Positions 52,045-55,589 of a stretch of 55,589 bases of DNA are shown in pieces. Every line of letters starts with the position of its first letter. Within the stretch, counting starts at the first letter, position 1. The translations under genes and the position numbers were made by a program. The notes under the pieces were generated by a model. That model had not been told where the DNA came from, searched no databases, and saw nothing but the letters and a program-made list of their open reading frames with translations. This DNA comes from Cyanobacteriota bacterium (lineage in GTDB: Bacteria; Cyanobacteriota; Cyanobacteriia; Cyanobacteriales; Microcoleaceae), in the NCBI GenBank assembly GCA_025362325.1, contig JANYGO010000141.1, positions 1 through 55,589 of the forward strand, in the 5' to 3' direction.

Positions 52045-53637
52045 TTAACCCGCGCCGCCGCCCAAAAGAAACAGACTCAGGAGAGTACCGCTATTCCAAA
52101 GACTGTGGAGAAGCATCGGAGCCAGGAGATTGCGCGATCGCGTGTACACAAACCCCAAAACCGCGCCCAACGTCGCCAAAGGCAGAATCTCAGAGACACT
52201 CAAGTGAGCCACGGCAAACAAGAAAGCCGAAGCGGCGATCGCCCCCGAAACAGGCAAATAGCGAGTCAGAGAAGGCAGCAGAAAGCCCCGAAACACGATT
52301 TCCTCAAAAACCGGAGCCGCGATCGCAGCAGTGCCGAAAAACACCGCCAGAGCCACGTTATCCCTACCTTCAAGGACGATCGGCAAAATCGGATTGCTGC
52401 CACCTTGTCCCTGCCATAATTGCTGATTGAGCAGAGACACCACAACCACCAAAGGCAAAGCCACAAAATAGCCGCCAAACCCCCACAAAAACCAATTCCC
52501 CCGCCAATCAATCCGAAACCAACCATCAGGCAAAGGCAAAAAAGACTTAACCGAAAAATACAAAACCGAAAGCCCCCCAGCCGAGAGCAACAAATAAGTA
52601 GCAAAGATATAAAAAGCCTTGTCGCGCGCGTCAAAAGTAGCAGGATTCAGTTTGAGAACAGCCAGAGAAACTGGCAGCAACAAATAGGGAATCAAGATTT
52701 GCCCCACAAAGAAAAAACCGACCACAAGCACTTGCCAAACAATCTCGCCATCCCAAGGTACATCCCAAGTCAAACTCGCATTTCGCGCCAACAGCGGCCC
52801 GGAACCTGCTTTATTTAACTGCTTCCGCTGCAACAGCCACTGCACAGTCAAACCAACCAGCAAAACCGTGCCAATACAAAGAGAGATAGCCGGAACGCCG
52901 ACAATAATTGCCAACTTTTCTACAGCTTGTTCAGCCGTTGCTTGCTCTGTTGCTTGCAGCGCCACCAGCTCCTTAGAACGTTCTTGCAGCTTGTAAAGTT
53001 GAGCGAGAGCGCGATAGCGAAACCAACCATCCAAAGACTTTTGAATGCGCGGCTCGGCATCCGGCAGCAGTTGAGCCGGATTACTCCAAATTCCAGTTAA
53101 AACTTGAGCACTTGCCACGGAAGAATCGTAATCACTTTGATTTTTGTACCGCGCCATTAAATTTTTCCAAGTTTGAAGCGCAGCATCAGTTTTGTCGCTG
53201 CTTGCCTGCAAAATTCCCAGGCGCAAATCAAGTTCATTTTGCAATACTAACTGTTGCTTGATTGACTCTGATAAAGCCTTTTTTTGAGCTATTTTCAGAT
53301 TACCATCTTCAGACTGGGAGGAGATGGTAGACTGAATTTGTTTAAATTCTAATTGAGTTGTTTCGAGAGTTTTTTTTGTCGAGTCTCGCGCTTCTTGATA
53401 CTGCGTCAAAGCCGTAGTTAAAGGATCTGTACCGACAATATTGTTGCGCGCCGAACTTAAATTAGCACTTTGATTGCTTTCAGGTTGCCACTCCGAGGCG
53501 TGAAGCAACAAATTTGTCTGGTAGAGTTCCAGTCGGCTTTGAATTTGCGGCTCATTCCAACTAGCAAGTAAAGATAAACCGACCAGGGCGATCGCGATCG
53601 CCGTTAAAATACCTAAAATTATCCGCTTCAGTGTCAT
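52045..53637 (-). CDS. CPBP-family intramembrane metalloprotease with long N-terminal extension
   Basis: 530 residues. Residues 8-26 are a membrane helix. Residues about 30-230 are a helical, coiled-coil-rich extracytoplasmic segment (ARDSTKKTLETTQLEFKQIQ and AVEKLAIIV). From about 235 on are eight or so membrane helices with the CPBP glutamic protease motifs: EEIVFRG (Glu445-Glu446, Arg449), FLFAVAHLS and LLHSLWNSGTL. CPBP/Abi proteins process prenylated proteins or membrane substrates. The long N-terminal domain is typical of the cyanobacterial form. GAGGA precedes the ATG. Confidence 0.85.
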   Translation of the reverse strand: MTLKRIILGILTAIAIALVGLSLLASWNEPQIQSRLELYQTNLLLHASEWQPESNQSANLSSARNNIVGTDPLTTALTQYQEARDSTKKTLETTQLEFKQIQSTISSQSEDGNLKIAQKKALSESIKQQLVLQNELDLRLGILQASSDKTDAALQTWKNLMARYKNQSDYDSSVASAQVLTGIWSNPAQLLPDAEPRIQKSLDGWFRYRALAQLYKLQERSKELVALQATEQATAEQAVEKLAIIVGVPAISLCIGTVLLVGLTVQWLLQRKQLNKAGSGPLLARNASLTWDVPWDGEIVWQVLVVGFFFVGQILIPYLLLPVSLAVLKLNPATFDARDKAFYIFATYLLLSAGGLSVLYFSVKSFLPLPDGWFRIDWRGNWFLWGFGGYFVALPLVVVVSLLNQQLWQGQGGSNPILPIVLEGRDNVALAVFFGTAAIAAPVFEEIVFRGFLLPSLTRYLPVSGAIAASAFLFAVAHLSVSEILPLATLGAVLGFVYTRSRNLLAPMLLHSLWNSGTLLSLFLLGGGAG

Positions 53638-54082
53638 TCCTCGTTTTCCGTCCCGCGCGAATCTGTAGCTAAGTCTTTCCCGTATTTAATCATAGGTCGT
53701 TGCAGACGAGAGTATCCCGCCAACTGGTAAAATTTCACTGGCTCATCTTTTTGACTCGCGTCGCACCCTTCGACTGGGTAAGGTACGCACCGCAAGGCGT
53801 GTCAACAACCAGTTCAAACGTAGTATCAGTCTACAGTTTGACGACTAGGCCCCGATCCCCCCTAGCCCCCCTTCTGAAGGGGGGGACAGGAAACGCTCAA
53901 AGTCCACCTTCTTAAGCGGGGACAGGAAACGCTCAAAGTCCACCTACAACCAGGGGGATGCGAGGGGGATCGAGACTACGGTAGAAGCGAGATTTTTCAA
54001 TGGGTAAGGTGCGCCACAAGCACCCGACGAAGACTCGACAGCAGCGTAAATCTAAAATCTAAAATCTAAAATCTAAAATCGA
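53638..54082. other. Spacer with class E palindromes and a duplicated segment
   Basis: ccccgatcccccctagcccc pairs with cagggggatgcgagggggat (53851-53975). Inside, ggggacaggaaacgctcaaa plus gtccacct occurs twice (53882 and 53918). Two short taaaatc repeats precede the next gene at 54052-54080. No gene visible. Confidence 0.7.
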
Positions 54083-55441
54083 ATGACTCGCATTATCTTA
54101 GTCCGTCACGGCAAAAGCACCTACAATCTAGAGCGCCGCATCCAAGGCCGCCTCGATAAATCAGTTTTGACAGAAGCAGGCCGCGCCGGCGCCAGCCAAG
54201 TAGGCGACATCCTGAGCAGTATCGACTTTGATGCCGCCTATACCAGTCCCCTGCAACGAGCCAAAGAAACAGCAGAAATCATCCTGTCGCGCTTGACAAA
54301 TCCGCCAAAACTCCAACCAACCGATAAATTGATGGAAATCGATTTGCCTCTGTGGGAAGGAATGCTGCGCCAAGATGCGATCGACCAATTCCCCGAAGCA
54401 TATCAACAATGGCAAAAACAGCCAGACAAATTTTCCATGAAACTACCTTCAGCCGAAGGAGAAATTGAACACTTTCCAGTATTAGCAATTTTTGCTAACG
54501 CCCGCAATTTTTGGCAAGAGCTGGTGTCGCGCCACCGAGAAGGTACAATTCTAGTAGTAGGTCACAACGGAATCAACCGCGCCCTCATCGCTACAGCCTC
54601 GGAAATTGCCCCGAGTTACTACCAATCTATTCAACAGTCTAATTGCGGAATTAGCGTCATCAATTTTGGAACTTCTCCTGCTGCTAACGAGCAAACAGAG
54701 CCGAAACAGAAAATTGCAGTTCAATTAGAATCGCTAAATTTAACTGCCCATACCGGAGAAATCTTCCCGAAACCAAGGGATGGACACAGTGGGCCGCGCT
54801 TGTTGCTAGTACGTCACGGCGAAACAGACTGGAATAGAGCAGGTAAATTTCAAGGACAAATAGACGTACCACTCAACGATAACGGCCGCGAACAAGCTCG
54901 GCAAGCCGCAGAATTTCTCAAAGACGTAAAATTAGATTTTGCCATCAGCAGTTCCATGCTGCGCCCGAAAGAAACTGCCGAAATTATTCTCAAATATCAC
55001 GGCGATTTGCAACTGGAACTCCGCGACGAATTGAGAGAAATCAGCCACGGACTTTGGGAAGGAAAATTTGAATCAGAAATAGAAGCATCCTATCCGGGTT
55101 TGCTCGAAGAATGGAAAATATCTCCTGAAAATGTGCAAATGCCGGAAGGAGAAAATTTGGAGCAAGTTTGGACTCGGGCGATCGCAGCTTGGCGAGAAAT
55201 TGTACAATCAGTTTCCGGTACAGGAATTGTCGTGGCCCACGATGCCGTCAACAAAGCCCTTCTCTGCCACCTATTCAATTTAGAACCAGAGCATTTCTGG
55301 AAATTCAAACAAGGAAACGGAGCCGTTAGCGTCATCGATTATCCCCACGGCCCCGACGGTTTGCCAGTATTGCAAGCGATGAACATCACAACTCATTTAA
55401 GCGGTGGAGTTTTCGACCAAACAGCAGCCGGAGCACTGTAA
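54083..55441 (+). CDS. Histidine phosphatase protein with two phosphoglycerate-mutase-like domains
   Basis: 452 residues made of two copies of the histidine phosphatase fold. Domain 1 (about 1-195): ILVRHGKSTYNLERRIQGRL, YTSPLQRAKETAEI, LWEGMLRQD and LVVGHNGINRAL. Domain 2 (about 230-440): LLVRHGETDWNRAGKFQGQI, SSSMLRPKETAEIILKY, ISHGLWEGKFESEIE and IVVAHDAVNKALL. Both contain the catalytic RHG histidine, both phosphate-binding Arg positions and the second His. Cyanobacterial proteins of this form are annotated as phosphoglycerate mutase or phosphoserine phosphatase; which applies cannot be told here. Confidence 0.9.
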   Translation: MTRIILVRHGKSTYNLERRIQGRLDKSVLTEAGRAGASQVGDILSSIDFDAAYTSPLQRAKETAEIILSRLTNPPKLQPTDKLMEIDLPLWEGMLRQDAIDQFPEAYQQWQKQPDKFSMKLPSAEGEIEHFPVLAIFANARNFWQELVSRHREGTILVVGHNGINRALIATASEIAPSYYQSIQQSNCGISVINFGTSPAANEQTEPKQKIAVQLESLNLTAHTGEIFPKPRDGHSGPRLLLVRHGETDWNRAGKFQGQIDVPLNDNGREQARQAAEFLKDVKLDFAISSSMLRPKETAEIILKYHGDLQLELRDELREISHGLWEGKFESEIEASYPGLLEEWKISPENVQMPEGENLEQVWTRAIAAWREIVQSVSGTGIVVAHDAVNKALLCHLFNLEPEHFWKFKQGNGAVSVIDYPHGPDGLPVLQAMNITTHLSGGVFDQTAAGAL

Positions 55442-55484
55442 TTTGTAAAGTGTTCGGCGCGCACCCGTAGCGGAGTAAACGCCC

Positions 55485-55589
55485 TCCGCTGCCAATCCGC
55501 CATCCGTGACATCCGTTAAATCCGTTAAAAAATCCGCTGCCAATCCGCCATCCGTGACATCCGTTAAATCCGTTAAAAAATCCGCTGCC
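55485..55589. repeat. 48-bp tandem repeat running off the window end
   Basis: tccgctgccaatccgccatc with gtgacatccgttaaatccgttaaaaaa completes two copies (55485, 55533) and starts a third at 55581. The copies are identical. The phrase atccgttaaatccgtt is related to the cgttaatccgcgttaatccg runs near 23710. Confidence 0.9.

Overview
The window reads as a chromosomal segment of a filamentous cyanobacterium, most like the Microcoleus/Oscillatoria group. Evidence: chlorophyll synthase (chlG), a transhydrogenase split into pntAA/pntAB/pntB, DUF2808 and DUF4347 proteins, a VMAP-type HTH, very frequent HIP1 octamers (GCGATCGC), and many short palindromic repeats between and inside genes. The genus is an inference. 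No rRNA, tRNA or CRISPR array was found.

Layout. 1-0.67 kb: the end of an IS630-type element that has cut off the 5' part of an amino-acid ABC transporter ATPase gene. 0.8-9.1 kb: two large secreted calcium-binding (RTX) proteins, a beta-helix/P-domain surface protein with a 15-bp tandem-repeat linker and a subtilisin-like protease, flanking an integral membrane protein. 9.2-15.7 kb: hypothetical protein, GT39-type glycosyltransferase, PutA, and a membrane-anchored proline-rich protein. 15.8-23.5 kb: accessory region with a DUF433/DUF5615 toxin-antitoxin pair, a peptidylarginine-deiminase-like protein that has lost catalytic residues, a second DUF433 gene whose toxin partner is reduced to a stub, a VMAP-type HTH gene divergent from a three-gene cluster (GIY-YIG nuclease with a Ser/Asp/Gly tail, tail-anchored protein, small membrane protein), a Sel1 protein and a clipped HicB antitoxin.

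23.8-27 kb: pnt operon, interrupted by repeats. 27.5-32.5 kb: DUF2808 lipoprotein-like secreted protein, two drug-type MFS exporters, an orphan ABC ATPase. 32.9-34.6 kb: glyQ and a tandemly duplicated NfeD-like gene. 35.5-40.3 kb: GNAT, a PD-(D/E)XK-like protein, a DgcN/DgcA-like pair (DUF1611 plus enolase-superfamily epimerase) separated by a Uma2 gene, and a NADAR protein. 40.8-45.5 kb: small membrane proteins, a decayed TPR gene, a second Uma2 gene, rsmB. 45.6-55.4 kb: class A penicillin-binding protein, chlG, DUF29, HhH membrane protein, TM2/SHOCT protein, CPBP protease, and a two-domain histidine phosphatase.

The main theme beyond housekeeping is repeat-driven remodelling. At least five families of short inverted-repeat elements (called classes A to E here) occur. 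They have truncated a HicB antitoxin and a DUF5615 toxin, separated pntAA from pntAB, and entered the DUF4347 reading frame without breaking it. The best candidates for undescribed biology are the PAD-like pseudoenzyme and the GIY-YIG/low-complexity/membrane cluster with its 10-bp-phased upstream repeats.
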